The notes beneath the pieces are model-generated. The model worked only from the letters and a program-made list of their open reading frames with translations. It was not told the origin of the DNA and ran no database searches. A stretch of 64,000 nt of DNA from Arthrobacter rhizosphaerae (GTDB lineage Bacteria > Actinomycetota > Actinomycetes > Actinomycetales > Micrococcaceae), in contig NZ_JALLAN010000001.1 of assembly GCF_023062595.1 (NCBI RefSeq), forward strand, positions 62,001 through 126,000, written 5' to 3'. Shown here in pieces: positions 38,659 to 49,990 of the stretch; position 1 is the stretch's first letter; every line of letters begins with the position of its first letter. The position numbers were made by a program, and so were the translations under genes.

Positions 38659-39258
38659 ATGAATCAGGAAGCAGCAGGCGGCGATTACCCCCGGGGCATC
38701 AAGCTGGGGGTGGACGTCGGCACGGTTCGTGTCGGCGTCGCTGTCTGCGACCGCGACGGGATCCTGGCTACACCGCTAAGGACACTGGAACGGAATGCCA
38801 AGAAGAACATCGACGTGAGGATCCTCGCCGGTCTCGCTGCAGAATTGGGGGCAGTGGAGATTTTCGTTGGCTTGCCCCGGACGCTCAAGGGGGAGGAACA
38901 TGCCTCTGCGCGTATGGCAGAGGACTATGCAGGACTCCTGGTGGAGGCTCTGGAACACGCCGGATTCGAGGTCCCGGTGCGCCTTATTGACGAGCGACTC
39001 AGCACGGTGACGGCACACCGCAACCTTCACGCGGCTGGCATGAGCAGCCGTAACCACCGTAAAGTGGTTGATCAGGTTGCGGCGGCAGGTATTCTGCAGC
39101 ACGCAATTGATATGCAAAAGGCCAGGGGAACGGACGTTGGAAGCCGCGTTTATGCGGTTTCCCGTGCGGGGCAATCCGGGGACACCACAGCGGGGGACGC
39201 TGCGAGGACAGTTCCTGGAGAAAACGAGCAAGCTTCAGAACATGGAAGGCTACAGTGA
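38659..39258 (+). CDS. ruvX: RuvX/YqgF-type Holliday junction resolvase-like nuclease
   Basis: RNase H-fold protein needed for pre-16S rRNA end processing in E. coli and described as a putative resolvase. KLGVDVGTVRVGVAVCD opens the fold; EIFVGLPRTLKGEEHASA and RLIDERLSTVTAHRNL carry the other acidic residues. It has 199 residues; the C-terminal 40 are unconserved. It starts 9 bases after alaS and overlaps mltG by 4 bases. Confidence 0.93.
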   Translation: MNQEAAGGDYPRGIKLGVDVGTVRVGVAVCDRDGILATPLRTLERNAKKNIDVRILAGLAAELGAVEIFVGLPRTLKGEEHASARMAEDYAGLLVEALEHAGFEVPVRLIDERLSTVTAHRNLHAAGMSSRNHRKVVDQVAAAGILQHAIDMQKARGTDVGSRVYAVSRAGQSGDTTAGDAARTVPGENEQASEHGRLQ

Positions 39259-41015
39259 GCCCGGTCGATCGTGACGAGTCCTCAGGTGATGCTTTCAGTG
39301 ACCTCGGACGCCCCCTGACCCGCAAGGAACTGCGAGCCCGCGAGAAGCTGCTGGCAACACAGAGCCAGGACGCCGTGCCGCCTCAGGCGTACGTTGAAGA
39401 TCCTCCCAGCAGACCCTTACCCGAAGTGCCGGCTCCTCCTGTAGAGAGTCCGCAGGTTCCCGCAGCGCCACCTGAGCCGCCATCCGTCCAGGACGAGCCC
39501 ACCTACCACCCGGAACCCGTGTTCCCGGAGCCGGTGCCGGTGCACCACGAGGAGCCCGTCTTCCAGGTTCCGGTGCACCACGAGCCGGTGCACCACGAGG
39601 AGCCTGTCTTCCAGGAGCCGGTGTACCAGGAGCCCCTTCCCCACGAGGAGCGGCATGAGCTGGTGACCGTGGGAGAGTTGCCGGCAACACACAATGGATC
39701 TCACTCCACGCACTTGCCGGAGCCCTTGGCTGATCATGGTGATCACGGATATCACGAGTTCGACGACCATCTTGAGGCCGATACACACCATGTCCACAGC
39801 GAGGGATTGGATGGGCACGGGCATCACGTGGATGACGTGGTCCACCATCTGGACCAGCACAGTCACGTGCTGGACGAGCATGAGCATGCCCATCACTTGG
39901 ACGGGCATGGTCACCCGCTGTTCGCTGACGCCCCGATCGTGAAGAAGGGCCCGTCAAAGAAAGTCCGCAGACGCCGTCGCTTTCTCGCCTTGCTGCTCAC
40001 GCTTGCCGTCTTCGTTACCGCGTTAGTGGTCGGCGCTCAGTTCCTGAAACCGTTGCTGGGAATGGACAAGGTAGCGGACTACCCCGGGCCGGGTACCGGC
40101 CAGGTAAGCGTCACGGTGCAGCCTGGAGAGGGTGTACGGTCCGTAGCCACGAGGCTCGAAAGCGAGAAAGTCGTTGCCAACGCAGACACTTTCGCGTCAG
40201 CCTTTGAGGCCGACGGCGGGACCCTCAGCCCGGGCGACTTCGTCTTCCGCCAGCAAATGAAGAACACCGATGCGGTGGCTATCCTGGTGGGCAAGGAACA
40301 AGGCAAGGTGATGTACTTCGCCCTGAGTGCCGGACTTCGGGTTAATGAATCACTTTCCGCCATTGCCAAGGGATCCGGAATACCTGAGCCTGAACTGAAG
40401 GCACTTAGCGATTCCCCCGCCCAATTCGGCGTCAGCGCCAAGGCAAAGAATCTTGAAGGCTTCCTTGCCCCCGGCGAATACCGCTTCCCGCTTGGCACGG
40501 CCGCCAAGGACATAGTGCAGAAGCTTGTCTCCACTACAACCGACGAGCTGAAGGCGCAGGGCGTCACGGATCCCGACAAGCAGTACGACGTCGTAACCGT
40601 AGCGAGCATTGTCCAGGCTGAAGGCGGGCAGGCCGAGTATGGAGACGTCGCAGGTGCTATCTACAACCGTCTGAAGCCGAACAATACAGAGACCAACGGG
40701 CTGATTCAGTCCGACGCGACTGTCACCTACGGACTGGGCATCAAAAGCTTCCACATCAGTGAAGAGCAGAAGGCTGACAAGTCGAATCTTTACAACACTT
40801 ACGCCAACGTCGGATTGCCGGTGGGGCCAATCGGTTCACCCGGAAAAACCGCCATTGACGCTGCTGCCAAACCCAAGACGAACGACTATCTGTACTGGGT
40901 GACCATTAATCTGGACACCAAGGAAACCAAGTTCTCGAAGACCCTGGCCGAGCACAGTGTCTACGTCGAGGAGTACAACGAATGGTGTGCTGCCAATGCG
41001 GGCCGCTGCGTATGA
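39255..41015 (+). CDS. mltG: Endolytic transglycosylase MltG with histidine-rich cytoplasmic tail
   Basis: Cuts nascent glycan strands and so helps set peptidoglycan strand length. A 240-residue cytoplasmic N-terminus precedes one membrane helix (about 242-262). The YceG domain follows, with EGFLAPGEYRF, the catalytic glutamate of ASIVQAEGGQ (about E456) and GLIQSDATVTYGLG. Residues 85-220 contain 32 histidines, in repeats such as VHHEEPVFQ followed by DGHGH and HAHH blocks, which is exceptional. It has 586 residues against about 340 in E. coli; the excess is the tail. GTG 39255 overlaps ruvX by 4 bases and the end overlaps aroE (ATGA). Confidence 0.94.
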   Translation: MSPVDRDESSGDAFSDLGRPLTRKELRAREKLLATQSQDAVPPQAYVEDPPSRPLPEVPAPPVESPQVPAAPPEPPSVQDEPTYHPEPVFPEPVPVHHEEPVFQVPVHHEPVHHEEPVFQEPVYQEPLPHEERHELVTVGELPATHNGSHSTHLPEPLADHGDHGYHEFDDHLEADTHHVHSEGLDGHGHHVDDVVHHLDQHSHVLDEHEHAHHLDGHGHPLFADAPIVKKGPSKKVRRRRRFLALLLTLAVFVTALVVGAQFLKPLLGMDKVADYPGPGTGQVSVTVQPGEGVRSVATRLESEKVVANADTFASAFEADGGTLSPGDFVFRQQMKNTDAVAILVGKEQGKVMYFALSAGLRVNESLSAIAKGSGIPEPELKALSDSPAQFGVSAKAKNLEGFLAPGEYRFPLGTAAKDIVQKLVSTTTDELKAQGVTDPDKQYDVVTVASIVQAEGGQAEYGDVAGAIYNRLKPNNTETNGLIQSDATVTYGLGIKSFHISEEQKADKSNLYNTYANVGLPVGPIGSPGKTAIDAAAKPKTNDYLYWVTINLDTKETKFSKTLAEHSVYVEEYNEWCAANAGRCV

Positions 41016-41872
41016 GCCACCTGGCTGCAGTACTGGGACACCCGATTTCGCACTCCAAGTCCCCGGCGCTCCACCGCGCGGCGTACGCCCTGCTGGGCGA
41101 GGACATCTCGTATTCAGCTATTGATGTCACCGAAGATGCACTTCCAGCGTTCATGTCCGCCCTTCGTTCCGAACCGGACTGGCGGGGTCTTTCCGTGACC
41201 ATGCCGCTGAAATCAGCCATGCTGCACGAAGTGGATGAGGTTCGTGGAATCGCGCAGATCCTCAGGGTGGTGAACACCGTGGTGTTCGAAGCTGACGGGC
41301 CAGTTGTCCGCAGAATCGGCTACAACACAGACGTCGCCGGCATCGTCAATGCGGTCCGTCATGCCGGCAGCCCCCCGGCGCCGTCTGCAGTGATCCTGGG
41401 CGGGGGCGGGACAGCTGCCGCCGCCGTCGCGGCTTTGAAAGACCTCGGTGCTGCCTCAGCTGATGTCTTTATCCGTGACGTGAACCGTGGGGCTGAGGTC
41501 AAGGCAGCCTCAGCGGGCGTTGGCCTGGAGATCCGGGTGCTTCCCTTTTCGGAGGCCGGGTCCGCTGTGGCCGCGGCCGACGTCGTGATTTCTACTTTGC
41601 CGCCCCGTGGCGCCGATGCTTTGGCTGATGAGCTAAGCGCAGGCGGGCTCTCGGCCGACGGCGTCCTGCTGGACGCCGCGTACGATCCGTGGCCGAGCCG
41701 GATTGCCGCAGCGTGGCAGAACGCGGGGGGCCGGGTGGTCCCTGGACTTGAGATGTTGATCTATCAGGCGGCCGAACAAGTGCGGCTCTTCACCGGTCGC
41801 GGCGCCGATGTCAATGAGAAAGTCATAGATGTGATGTGTGACTCAGTCGGGGCACCCCGACGGGTGTTGTAA
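41012..41872 (+). CDS. aroE: Shikimate dehydrogenase
   Basis: NADP-dependent reduction of 3-dehydroshikimate to shikimate. [18 protein letters not shown] is the substrate site, [11 protein letters not shown] holds the catalytic Lys, [10 protein letters not shown] the Asp partner, and [13 protein letters not shown] the nucleotide-binding loop. It has 286 residues from ATG 41012, which overlaps the mltG stop; an upstream in-frame start at 40982 lies inside mltG. First gene of an aroE-C-K-B series. Confidence 0.94.
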   Translation: MSHLAAVLGHPISHSKSPALHRAAYALLGEDISYSAIDVTEDALPAFMSALRSEPDWRGLSVTMPLKSAMLHEVDEVRGIAQILRVVNTVVFEADGPVVRRIGYNTDVAGIVNAVRHAGSPPAPSAVILGGGGTAAAAVAALKDLGAASADVFIRDVNRGAEVKAASAGVGLEIRVLPFSEAGSAVAAADVVISTLPPRGADALADELSAGGLSADGVLLDAAYDPWPSRIAAAWQNAGGRVVPGLEMLIYQAAEQVRLFTGRGADVNEKVIDVMCDSVGAPRRVL

Positions 41873-41898
41873 CCGCCATACGTGGCAGGATGGAAGAT

Positions 41899-43098
41899 AT
41901 GTTGCGTTGGTTGACTGCCGGTGAATCCCATGGTCCGGCCTTGGTCGGAATTATCGAAGGCGTTCCCGCAGGTGTTGAACTCACAAGCGGTCAGATCGCC
42001 GACTCCTTGGCACGCCGCCGCCTCGGTTATGGCCGGGGTGCCCGGATGAAGTTCGAGCAGGATGCGGTGACGATCCTCGGTGGAGTCCGGCACGGTCTGA
42101 CCCAGGGAGGGCCCGTCGCCGTCCAGGTCGGAAACACCGAGTGGCCCAAGTGGGAACAGATCATGTCGGCTGATCCCGTCGACGCCGAACTGCTGGCTGA
42201 CCAGGCCCGCAATGCCCCGTTGACCAGGCCGCGCCCTGGCCACGCCGACTTTACCGGCATGCAGAAGTACGGCTTCGATGAGGCCCGCCCGGTTCTGGAG
42301 CGCGCCAGCGCCCGCGAAACAGCAACTCGTGTTGCCCTCGGCACTGTCGCCTCGCAATACCTCAAGCAACTCGGCATTGAACTTGTCAGCCACACTGTTG
42401 CCATCGCCAGCGTCTCAGTTCCCGAAGGCAGGCCTTTGCCGCTTCCGGCTAATGTTGTTGCACTCGATGCGGACCCTCTTCGCTGCTTTGACCGCGAAAC
42501 CTCCGACGCCATGGTGGCCGAAGTGGATGCTGCCCACAAGGAAGGCGAAACCCTCGGGGGCGTCGTCGAAGTTCTCGCCTACGGGCTGCCGCCGGGACTG
42601 GGCAGCTACGTCCACTGGGACCGTCGCCTTGATTCCCGCCTCGCGGCGGCTCTCATGGGCATCCAGGCAATTAAGGGCGTAGAAGTTGGAGACGGTTTCC
42701 TGACCGCGGCGCGCCGGGGTTCGGCCGCCCACGATGAAATTGTCCGGGACACCAACGGAAAAATCATCCGCACAAGCAATCGCGCAGGCGGGATCGAGGG
42801 CGGCATGAGCATCGGCGATGTGCTCCGGGTCCGTGCCGCAATGAAACCGATTGCCACTGTGCCGCGTGCCCTCAAGACAATTGACGTCAGCACCGGCGAG
42901 GCGGCGAAGGCCCACCACCAGCGTTCTGACGTCTGCGCTGTTCCGGCTGCCGGGGTGGTCGCTGAAGCCATGGTGGCCCTGGTGCTCGCGGAGGCCGTCG
43001 CGGAAAAGTTCGGCGGAGACTCAGTGGCTGAAACTGCACGCAACATCAAGGGTTACCTGGACAGCATCCCGGCGGCCCTGGACACGATCGGCCAGTAG
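41899..43098 (+). CDS. aroC: Chorismate synthase
   Basis: Flavin-dependent last step of the shikimate path. The family signatures are [30 protein letters not shown] and [12 protein letters not shown], followed by the late [17 protein letters not shown] block. It has 399 residues from ATG 41899 ([12 protein letters not shown]), which fits the family; ATG 41890 would add three residues. It lies 26 bases after aroE. Confidence 0.97.
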   Translation: MLRWLTAGESHGPALVGIIEGVPAGVELTSGQIADSLARRRLGYGRGARMKFEQDAVTILGGVRHGLTQGGPVAVQVGNTEWPKWEQIMSADPVDAELLADQARNAPLTRPRPGHADFTGMQKYGFDEARPVLERASARETATRVALGTVASQYLKQLGIELVSHTVAIASVSVPEGRPLPLPANVVALDADPLRCFDRETSDAMVAEVDAAHKEGETLGGVVEVLAYGLPPGLGSYVHWDRRLDSRLAAALMGIQAIKGVEVGDGFLTAARRGSAAHDEIVRDTNGKIIRTSNRAGGIEGGMSIGDVLRVRAAMKPIATVPRALKTIDVSTGEAAKAHHQRSDVCAVPAAGVVAEAMVALVLAEAVAEKFGGDSVAETARNIKGYLDSIPAALDTIGQ

Positions 43099-43121
43099 TG
43101 CCGGTCGGTAAGGGAGCCCGG

Positions 43122-44814
<1,693 letters not shown>

Positions 44815-44815
<1 letters not shown>

Positions 44816-45333
44816 TGTATTCGGTAACTGGAGGAACCAGCGAGTGGCCCGATGCAGGTTTTCCCGGGATCAAAATCAACCCGGACACCCTGACTCCCCA
44901 CATCGTCGACGAGGAACTTTGCCAAACAGCATTGGCTGCATCCACGGACCCTTCCGACAGGATCTTCGTGCTGCTCGCGCAGGGCCACCCCGCTGATGCT
45001 GCCGAGTTACTGGCCGAAGCACGCTACAAGGATCCGGAATCCTTCCGCCTGCGGACTTTCGAGGCCGAGGTACTACGCGTTTCAAACCGGTTCGACCGAT
45101 CCATTCAGCTGTATAAGCAGTTGCTGGCGGAGGTGCAAGGCACCCCGCGGGAAGCCGTCCTGCTGCAGCATCTGGGGCGCGCCTATTACGCAGCGGGTAA
45201 CACCGCATCGGCCGTGGACGCCTTCGCCAAGGCCTTGGACCTTCGCGTCGCGGAAGCGGCGGACGCTGCGCTGATCTACAGCTCCACAGTGGCGTTGCAG
45301 CGGGCACGGGACGTCCTGGATATGGCCTGTTAA
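44815..45333 (+). CDS. TPR-like hypothetical protein in the aro-efp interval
   Basis: A 172-residue protein. The C-terminal two-thirds looks like tetratricopeptide helices (DRIFVLLAQGHPADAAELLA, AVLLQHLGRAYYAAGNTASA then VDAFAKALDLR). There is no signal peptide or enzyme motif. ATG 44815 overlaps the aroB stop codon, so it is the last gene of the aro operon. In mycobacteria this place is held by aroQ and a peptidase instead. Function unknown; a protein-protein scaffold is plausible. Confidence 0.82.
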
Positions 45334-45365
45334 GGCGCCAGAACCCGGCGGGTCCGCTGTACCGG

Positions 45366-45371
45366 TAGAAT
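45366..45371 (+). promoter_or_regulatory. Possible efp promoter -10
   Basis: TAGAAT in the 145-base gap between the TPR gene and efp fits a TAnnnT -10. No convincing -35 is visible. It would give a leader of about 100 bases with small GC-rich hairpins. Confidence 0.3.
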
Positions 45372-45478
45372 GGTCTTTGGATTTTTGATAAATACGCGCT
45401 GGCGGGCCGTTTTGGCGTGCCTGCCTGGCATAAGCGGCTGGCAGCCAGAACCAGTCACAGAGAAACCAGAGGAAATCA

Positions 45479-46042
45479 GTGGCAACCACTAACGACATCA
45501 AGAACGGTACCGTCCTGAAGCTGGAGGGCCAGCTCTGGAACATCATCGAGTTCCAGCACGTAAAGCCCGGCAAGGGCGGCGCGTTCGTCCGCACCAAGAT
45601 GCGGAACGTTATGTCCGGCAAGGTTGTGGACAAGACCTTCAACGCCGGGCTTAAGATCGAAACAGCCACAGTGGACCGTAGGGACTACCAGTACCTGTAC
45701 CAGGACGGCGCTGACTTTGTGTTCATGGACACACAGGACTACGACCAGATCACCGTAACGGGTGCCACCGTGGGGGACGCCACCAACTTCATGCTGGAAA
45801 ACCAGATGGTGAACATCGCCATCCACGAAGGCACCCCGCTCTACATTGAGCTTCCCCCGAGCGTTGTTCTTGAAATCACCTACACGGAGCCGGGCCTGCA
45901 GGGCGACCGCTCCTCAGCCGGAACCAAGCCGGCCACCCTGGAGACCGGCTACGAGATCCAGGTTCCGCTCTTCGTGGAGAACAACACCAAGGTCAAGGTC
46001 GACACCCGTGACGGTAGCTACCTTGGCCGGGTCAACGACTAG
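45479..46042 (+). CDS. efp: Elongation factor P
   Basis: Rescues ribosomes stalled at proline stretches. Three beta-barrel domains: KOW-like (1-65, with the [10 protein letters not shown] loop whose Lys contacts the peptidyl centre), central ([16 protein letters not shown]) and the C-terminal OB fold ([20 protein letters not shown]). It has 187 residues. GTG 45479 has AGAGGAAA upstream; its stop overlaps nusB. Confidence 0.97.
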   Translation: MATTNDIKNGTVLKLEGQLWNIIEFQHVKPGKGGAFVRTKMRNVMSGKVVDKTFNAGLKIETATVDRRDYQYLYQDGADFVFMDTQDYDQITVTGATVGDATNFMLENQMVNIAIHEGTPLYIELPPSVVLEITYTEPGLQGDRSSAGTKPATLETGYEIQVPLFVENNTKVKVDTRDGSYLGRVND

Positions 46043-46452
46043 TGAGTGCACGCGGTAAAGCCCGGAACAGGGCTCTTGATGTACTTTTCGAGGCGGAGCA
46101 GCGTTCCGTTTCAGCGTTTGACGTCCTGAGGTCACGACGCGAAAAGACTGACCAGATCATCAATCCCTACACGCTGGAAATCGTTGAGGGTGTGGTTTCA
46201 CACCAGAGCGCCATCGATGAGTTCCTGGAAACTTATTCCCAGGGCTGGACCCTCGAGCGGATGCCCTCGGTGGACCGGATCATTCTGCGGATCGGCACGT
46301 GGGAGCTGCTCTACAACGACGACGTCCCCGACGGCGTTGCTGTAAGCGAAGCGGTGGCGTTGGCTAAGACGCTTTCGACGGACGAATCGCCGTCGTTTAT
46401 TAACGGCCTTCTGGGCCGGCTGCAGCAGCTAAAGCCTTCTCTCCTGGCTTAG
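46042..46452 (+). CDS. nusB: Transcription antitermination protein NusB
   Basis: Helical protein that, with S10, assembles the rRNA antitermination complex. KARNRALDVLFEAEQR opens the fold, and ERMPSVDRIILRIGTWELLY and VAVSEAVALAKTLSTDESPSF are typical. It has 136 residues. GTG 46042 overlaps the efp stop codon. A terminator follows. Confidence 0.96.
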   Translation: MSARGKARNRALDVLFEAEQRSVSAFDVLRSRREKTDQIINPYTLEIVEGVVSHQSAIDEFLETYSQGWTLERMPSVDRIILRIGTWELLYNDDVPDGVAVSEAVALAKTLSTDESPSFINGLLGRLQQLKPSLLA

Positions 46453-46471
46453 CCCGCTGCACATCCCGGAT

Positions 46472-46518
46472 AGCCCCGACCAGGTAACTGAGAAGTTCAA
46501 ACCCTGGCCGGGGCTTTT
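46472..46518 (+). terminator. Terminator after nusB
   Basis: AGCCCCG (46472-46478) and CCAGG (46480-46484) pair with CCTGG (46503-46507) and CGGGGCT (46509-46515), with TTTCT following. Confidence 0.75.
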
Positions 46519-46524
46519 CTGTCT

Positions 46525-47338
46525 CTAATGCCGGGCGAGCCACTCCGCCCAGGTCGTGGAGCCGAGACGGCCTTGGGGACAGGTCTGGGGTCCGCCCGCC
46601 CGGACAGCCATGGCGGGTAGCGGAAACTCAACGGTCCTGCACTCGATATTGCGCGCGGCCTGATATTGGCGGGCAATTTCCCCTTGGGTCAGTACCTCCG
46701 GCCCGGCGAAGCACGGCCAATCTTGACTGGGCCCCGCCGCCACAGTCTCAACGACGTAGCGAGCGAACTCGGCTGAATCCCCGGGCTGCATGGTCAGGCC
46801 AGAGGCGACCGGCCAGAGGCGTTTCTTCCCCACGTGGCGCTTTTTCGCCATCTGGTCGTGGAGCCGCTCCAGGAGCCAGTAGAACGGGGTCGCTGCAAGG
46901 ATCGACCAGGGGAGGGGGCGAGCTCTTAACCAGGTTCTCGGCCTGCGCTTTCCTCCGGAGATAGGGAATCCTGGACTCCTGGACGCCGACGATCGAGATG
47001 AGCAGGAAGTGTTCAACACCGGCGCTCTTTGCCTCATGGAGGAGGCGGCGTGTCCCCTCCACGTCTACGTCCCCGGGACTCCGCACGAAGTCGATCGGCA
47101 GGAAACGGCCCCTTTGTGCTGCCGGCGACATGGTTGCGGCATGAACGATCGTGCGCACCCCTGAGACTGCCTCCCGTATACCCTGACCGGTGGCGAGGTC
47201 GCCCCGGATGTTCATCACGTCCGGGTTGGTCCGCTGGCTTCGGGACAATACCCGCACTTTATCGCCCCGTTCCAGGAGCAGCCGTACAACCTCCGAGCCC
47301 AGATGGCCGGAACCGCCGGTAACAAGAACGTCCTCCAT
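46525..47338 (-). pseudogene. NAD(P)-binding oxidoreductase (NmrA/SDR-like), frameshifted
   Basis: The first part (from ATG 47338) has a Rossmann start, VLVTGGSGHLGSEVVRLLLE, then VRTIVHAATMSP and EGTRRLLHEAKSAGVEHFLL. The frame breaks at a G-rich run (46909-46918, GGGG-A-GGGGG on the + strand). The family sequence then continues in another frame (PLPWSILAATPFYWLLERLH) to a stop at 46525. A one-base change in the run would restore a protein of about 270 residues. It may be a real pseudogene, a phase-variable gene or a sequencing error. It probably acted as an atypical SDR with unknown substrate. Confidence 0.75.
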
Positions 47339-47464
47339 GACCCGTACCCTTCCCCTTGCGAGTGATCCCCTCCTTCAAATGTAGGTCCACGGTATGTGGG
47401 CACAAGGATTCCCGTCAGCTCTTTTCAATCTGATCAGGCCTCGGCGCTGTTCTACGATGGAGTG

Positions 47465-47896
47465 ATGTTCGAGCCATGGGACCCGCAAGCCCCAGGCGTC
47501 CTGACGCTGCCGAGCGGACGCTCCATCAGGGGCCGTTCCCTACGGGCGCAGTTGCCGGACGGACAGCTTCCCCAGCTGGGCCTCTACCTCATGGGTAAGG
47601 AACCAGCGCCGATGCCTTGGACCACTCGATGGCTGCGATGGCGGGATTTCGGGTTGCCCGCTGATAAGCGCGCCGCCCGCCGCTCCCTTGAGGACGTCTG
47701 GGCCGAGGCAGCCACGATCCGCGTTGAGATCGGCTGCCCGGGAGGGCGGGGAAGAACCGGGACCGCCCTTGCCTGCCTCGCAGTCCTGGACGGGGTGCAG
47801 CCGGAAGACGCGGTCGCTTACGTGCGGAGGCACTACGATCACCGAGCCGTCGAGACGCCGTGGCAGCGGTGGTACGTGGCACGCTTCATGCAGTAG
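47465..47896 (+). CDS. Protein-tyrosine-phosphatase-like protein (CX5R motif)
   Basis: About 143 residues from ATG 47465; the open frame reaches back to 47396. GCPGGRGRTGTALACLA contains the CX5R P-loop of cysteine-based phosphatases followed by the usual Thr/Gly helix. WLRWRDFGLP may supply the general-acid Asp, and AVETPWQRWYV ends the protein. It is short for a full PTP and resembles actinobacterial proteins annotated as protein phosphatases. Substrate unknown. Convergent with the PrsW gene. Confidence 0.75.
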   Translation: MFEPWDPQAPGVLTLPSGRSIRGRSLRAQLPDGQLPQLGLYLMGKEPAPMPWTTRWLRWRDFGLPADKRAARRSLEDVWAEAATIRVEIGCPGGRGRTGTALACLAVLDGVQPEDAVAYVRRHYDHRAVETPWQRWYVARFMQ

Positions 47897-47929
47897 TTGC
47901 CCGCTTGATGCATCGACTGATGCGGAAAC

Positions 47930-49195
47930 TCAGCCCGCGGCTGCAGCCCGCAAGGCGACGATGTCGCGCAACTGACGTTGCTCATCATGCTGGTGACCCT
48001 GGACGTCACGCCCGCTGAGGATCCGCTGGCGCGTGAATGCCAATTGCGTGGCAGCCCGGAGGAAGGCCTTCATCTGGTGCCCACGACCAAAACTCTTCGC
48101 CCAGCGGATGGCTGACCGGCGTCCGCTTGCCGTCGCCAGCATGGCCACCTCAGGGGGCGTGAACCATCCAGCGGCCGCATACTCCAGCAGGCGCTGCCGC
48201 GTCAGTCGGTTCTCGGCAACCCTCAGCAGGATCACGACGACGATGGCCAACACGAAGATGGGCACTTGTACGAAGACGTACTGCGCGAGGAAGTTCTGCC
48301 CCATGCTGTTCCACTGACTGTGCAGGATCATCGCCGGGATGAGCCCAACGACGAAGCCCAGGACGGACAGTCCATGGTGCCAGCGGCGGGCAGCGAGTCC
48401 CATGATGAGGCCGGTAGCACCCGTGAAAATCGCGTGGGCAAAGGGAGACATCACGCCGCGGAGGAAGAATACGCGGGCGAGGTCGCTGCCGGGGTCGCTG
48501 GACTCAGCAATGGCCCGGCCAAAGTAGAGGATGTTTTCAGTGAAAGCGAAGCCGCCGGCAATGGTGAAGGCGAACACGATGCCGTCCACGGGACCATCAA
48601 AATGCTTCCGGGCCAGCAAGAGGAGCAGGAGCAGCCCGAGGGATTTCGCAAACTCCTCCACCACAGGGGCCCTGACTGTCGTCGCGAATGTCAGAAAGTC
48701 CATTCCCGCGGGTGGAGGCGCAATCAGCGGGAAATAGGGCTGGATGAGCAGGGTGACGGAAATTGAGCCAATCGCGCCCCACATAAACGCGAAAATAAGC
48801 AGCCGCTTGGGCTCAGGTTCCCAGCGGTCTATGACAGCGACTGCCAGCAGGACGGCGCCCAAGGGAATCAGCGAAGCCACAAGCCCAATCACAAAACCTG
48901 CAATTCCGGTGTTGCCCACCAGGAAGGGGAGGACCAGGAACAGGCCCATGAAGGCCACAGCCGCACACGCCAGCACGACTCCCAGGACCCCGGCAGAGGC
49001 ACGGCGCCGGGACTCCACCGGCAACGCTGGCGGAATGACCGGGCTGAAGGCTCCAGCAGGGTTGGCCGGGGCCTGCCGATAGTTCTGCGGCTGGACCCTT
49101 CCCATCCACGTCGGGTTCGTTTCTGCCCTGAAGGGAACCTGCTGCGCATGGGGATTTTGGCCGGAGGGATCCTGCCACGGCTGATTGCTGGTCAT
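47930..49195 (-). CDS. PrsW-family intramembrane metalloprotease
   Basis: A 421-residue protein: a polar, Gln/Pro-rich N-terminus (about 1-65), then eight or so membrane helices and a basic cytoplasmic tail. APVVEEFAKSLGLLL holds the EExxK motif, FAFTENILYF the second block, SPFAHAIFTGATGLIMG the His block, and ILHSQWN the last. These are the PrsW metal and catalytic motifs. In Bacillus PrsW cleaves an anti-sigma factor; the target here is unknown. I use ATG 49195; the frame is open to 49669, antisense to pyrR. Confidence 0.88.
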   Translation of the reverse strand: MTSNQPWQDPSGQNPHAQQVPFRAETNPTWMGRVQPQNYRQAPANPAGAFSPVIPPALPVESRRRASAGVLGVVLACAAVAFMGLFLVLPFLVGNTGIAGFVIGLVASLIPLGAVLLAVAVIDRWEPEPKRLLIFAFMWGAIGSISVTLLIQPYFPLIAPPPAGMDFLTFATTVRAPVVEEFAKSLGLLLLLLLARKHFDGPVDGIVFAFTIAGGFAFTENILYFGRAIAESSDPGSDLARVFFLRGVMSPFAHAIFTGATGLIMGLAARRWHHGLSVLGFVVGLIPAMILHSQWNSMGQNFLAQYVFVQVPIFVLAIVVVILLRVAENRLTRQRLLEYAAAGWFTPPEVAMLATASGRRSAIRWAKSFGRGHQMKAFLRAATQLAFTRQRILSGRDVQGHQHDEQRQLRDIVALRAAAAG

Positions 49196-49369
49196 GCCTA
49201 AAAGCCTAGGGGCTCCAGGGACGATGCGCAGACAGCCAGTCGCAGAGACGGTAACTGCAGGCGTCGAATGACCCGGAAGGCGCTTGGGCTGTGGGGAGGG
49301 ACACTGCCTGACGGGCAAGGTGCCGGCAGCCGGTGTGGTAATTTTGGAGGGCAAATGTTCCTTTTTTAA

Positions 49370-49398
49370 TTCCGTCCCGTGAGGCGGGGAAAGGGGAG
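49370..49398 (+). promoter_or_regulatory. Probable PyrR-binding site in the pyrR leader
   Basis: GTCCCGTGAGGC at 49374-49385 contains TCCNGNGAGG, the core of the PyrR-binding RNA loop. Flanking TTCCG and CGGGGAA can pair around it. The pyrR ribosome binding site (GGGGAG, 49393-49398) lies directly downstream. This fits translational control, as shown for mycobacterial pyr mRNA, rather than Bacillus-style attenuation. Confidence 0.6.
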
Positions 49399-49405
49399 AC
49401 GAGCG

Positions 49406-49990
49406 TTGGCTTCTGTCACACAGGCACCCGTGCCCGCCAGGGTTGTACTCAACCAGGCGGACATTGACCGTGCACTCACTCGTATCGCCCATGAGATCCT
49501 CGAGTCCAACAAAGGCTCCCGGGATCTGGTGCTTCTTGGCATCCCGCGGCGGGGTTATCCACTCGCGGTCCGGCTGGCGCAGAAAATTGCCGCCGCAGAT
49601 CCCGACGTCGATCCTGCCGCCATCGTTGGCCAACTTGACGTCACTATGTTCCGGGACGATCTTTCGCATCAGCCCACCCGGCCGCCATATCCCACTCAGC
49701 TTCCGCTCACGGGAATCGACAACAAGGTTGTTGTGCTCATAGATGACGTCCTCTACTCAGGACGCACCATCCGTGCAGCCCTGGACGCCATCATCGATCT
49801 TGGCCGCCCCAGGATTGTCCGGCTTGCGGTCCTCATCGACCGCGGACACCGGGAACTGCCCATCCGGGCCGATCACGTGGGCAAGAATCTGCCCACCTCG
49901 TCTGCCGAGAAAGTCCGCGTCCGGCTCGAAGAAACTGATTCCCGGGATGGCGAACCCATCAACGAGGTCGTTATTGAGGCAGGCGCATGA
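49406..49990 (+). CDS. pyrR: Bifunctional PyrR regulator / uracil phosphoribosyltransferase
   Basis: UMP-responsive RNA-binding repressor of the pyr operon, often with weak uracil PRTase activity. [20 protein letters not shown] is the PRPP-binding loop, and [16 protein letters not shown] and [13 protein letters not shown] are typical. It has 194 residues from TTG 49406, with GGGGAG seven bases upstream; the in-frame GTG 49379 lies inside the putative binding site. Overlaps pyrB by 4 bases. Confidence 0.93.
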   Translation: MASVTQAPVPARVVLNQADIDRALTRIAHEILESNKGSRDLVLLGIPRRGYPLAVRLAQKIAAADPDVDPAAIVGQLDVTMFRDDLSHQPTRPPYPTQLPLTGIDNKVVVLIDDVLYSGRTIRAALDAIIDLGRPRIVRLAVLIDRGHRELPIRADHVGKNLPTSSAEKVRVRLEETDSRDGEPINEVVIEAGA

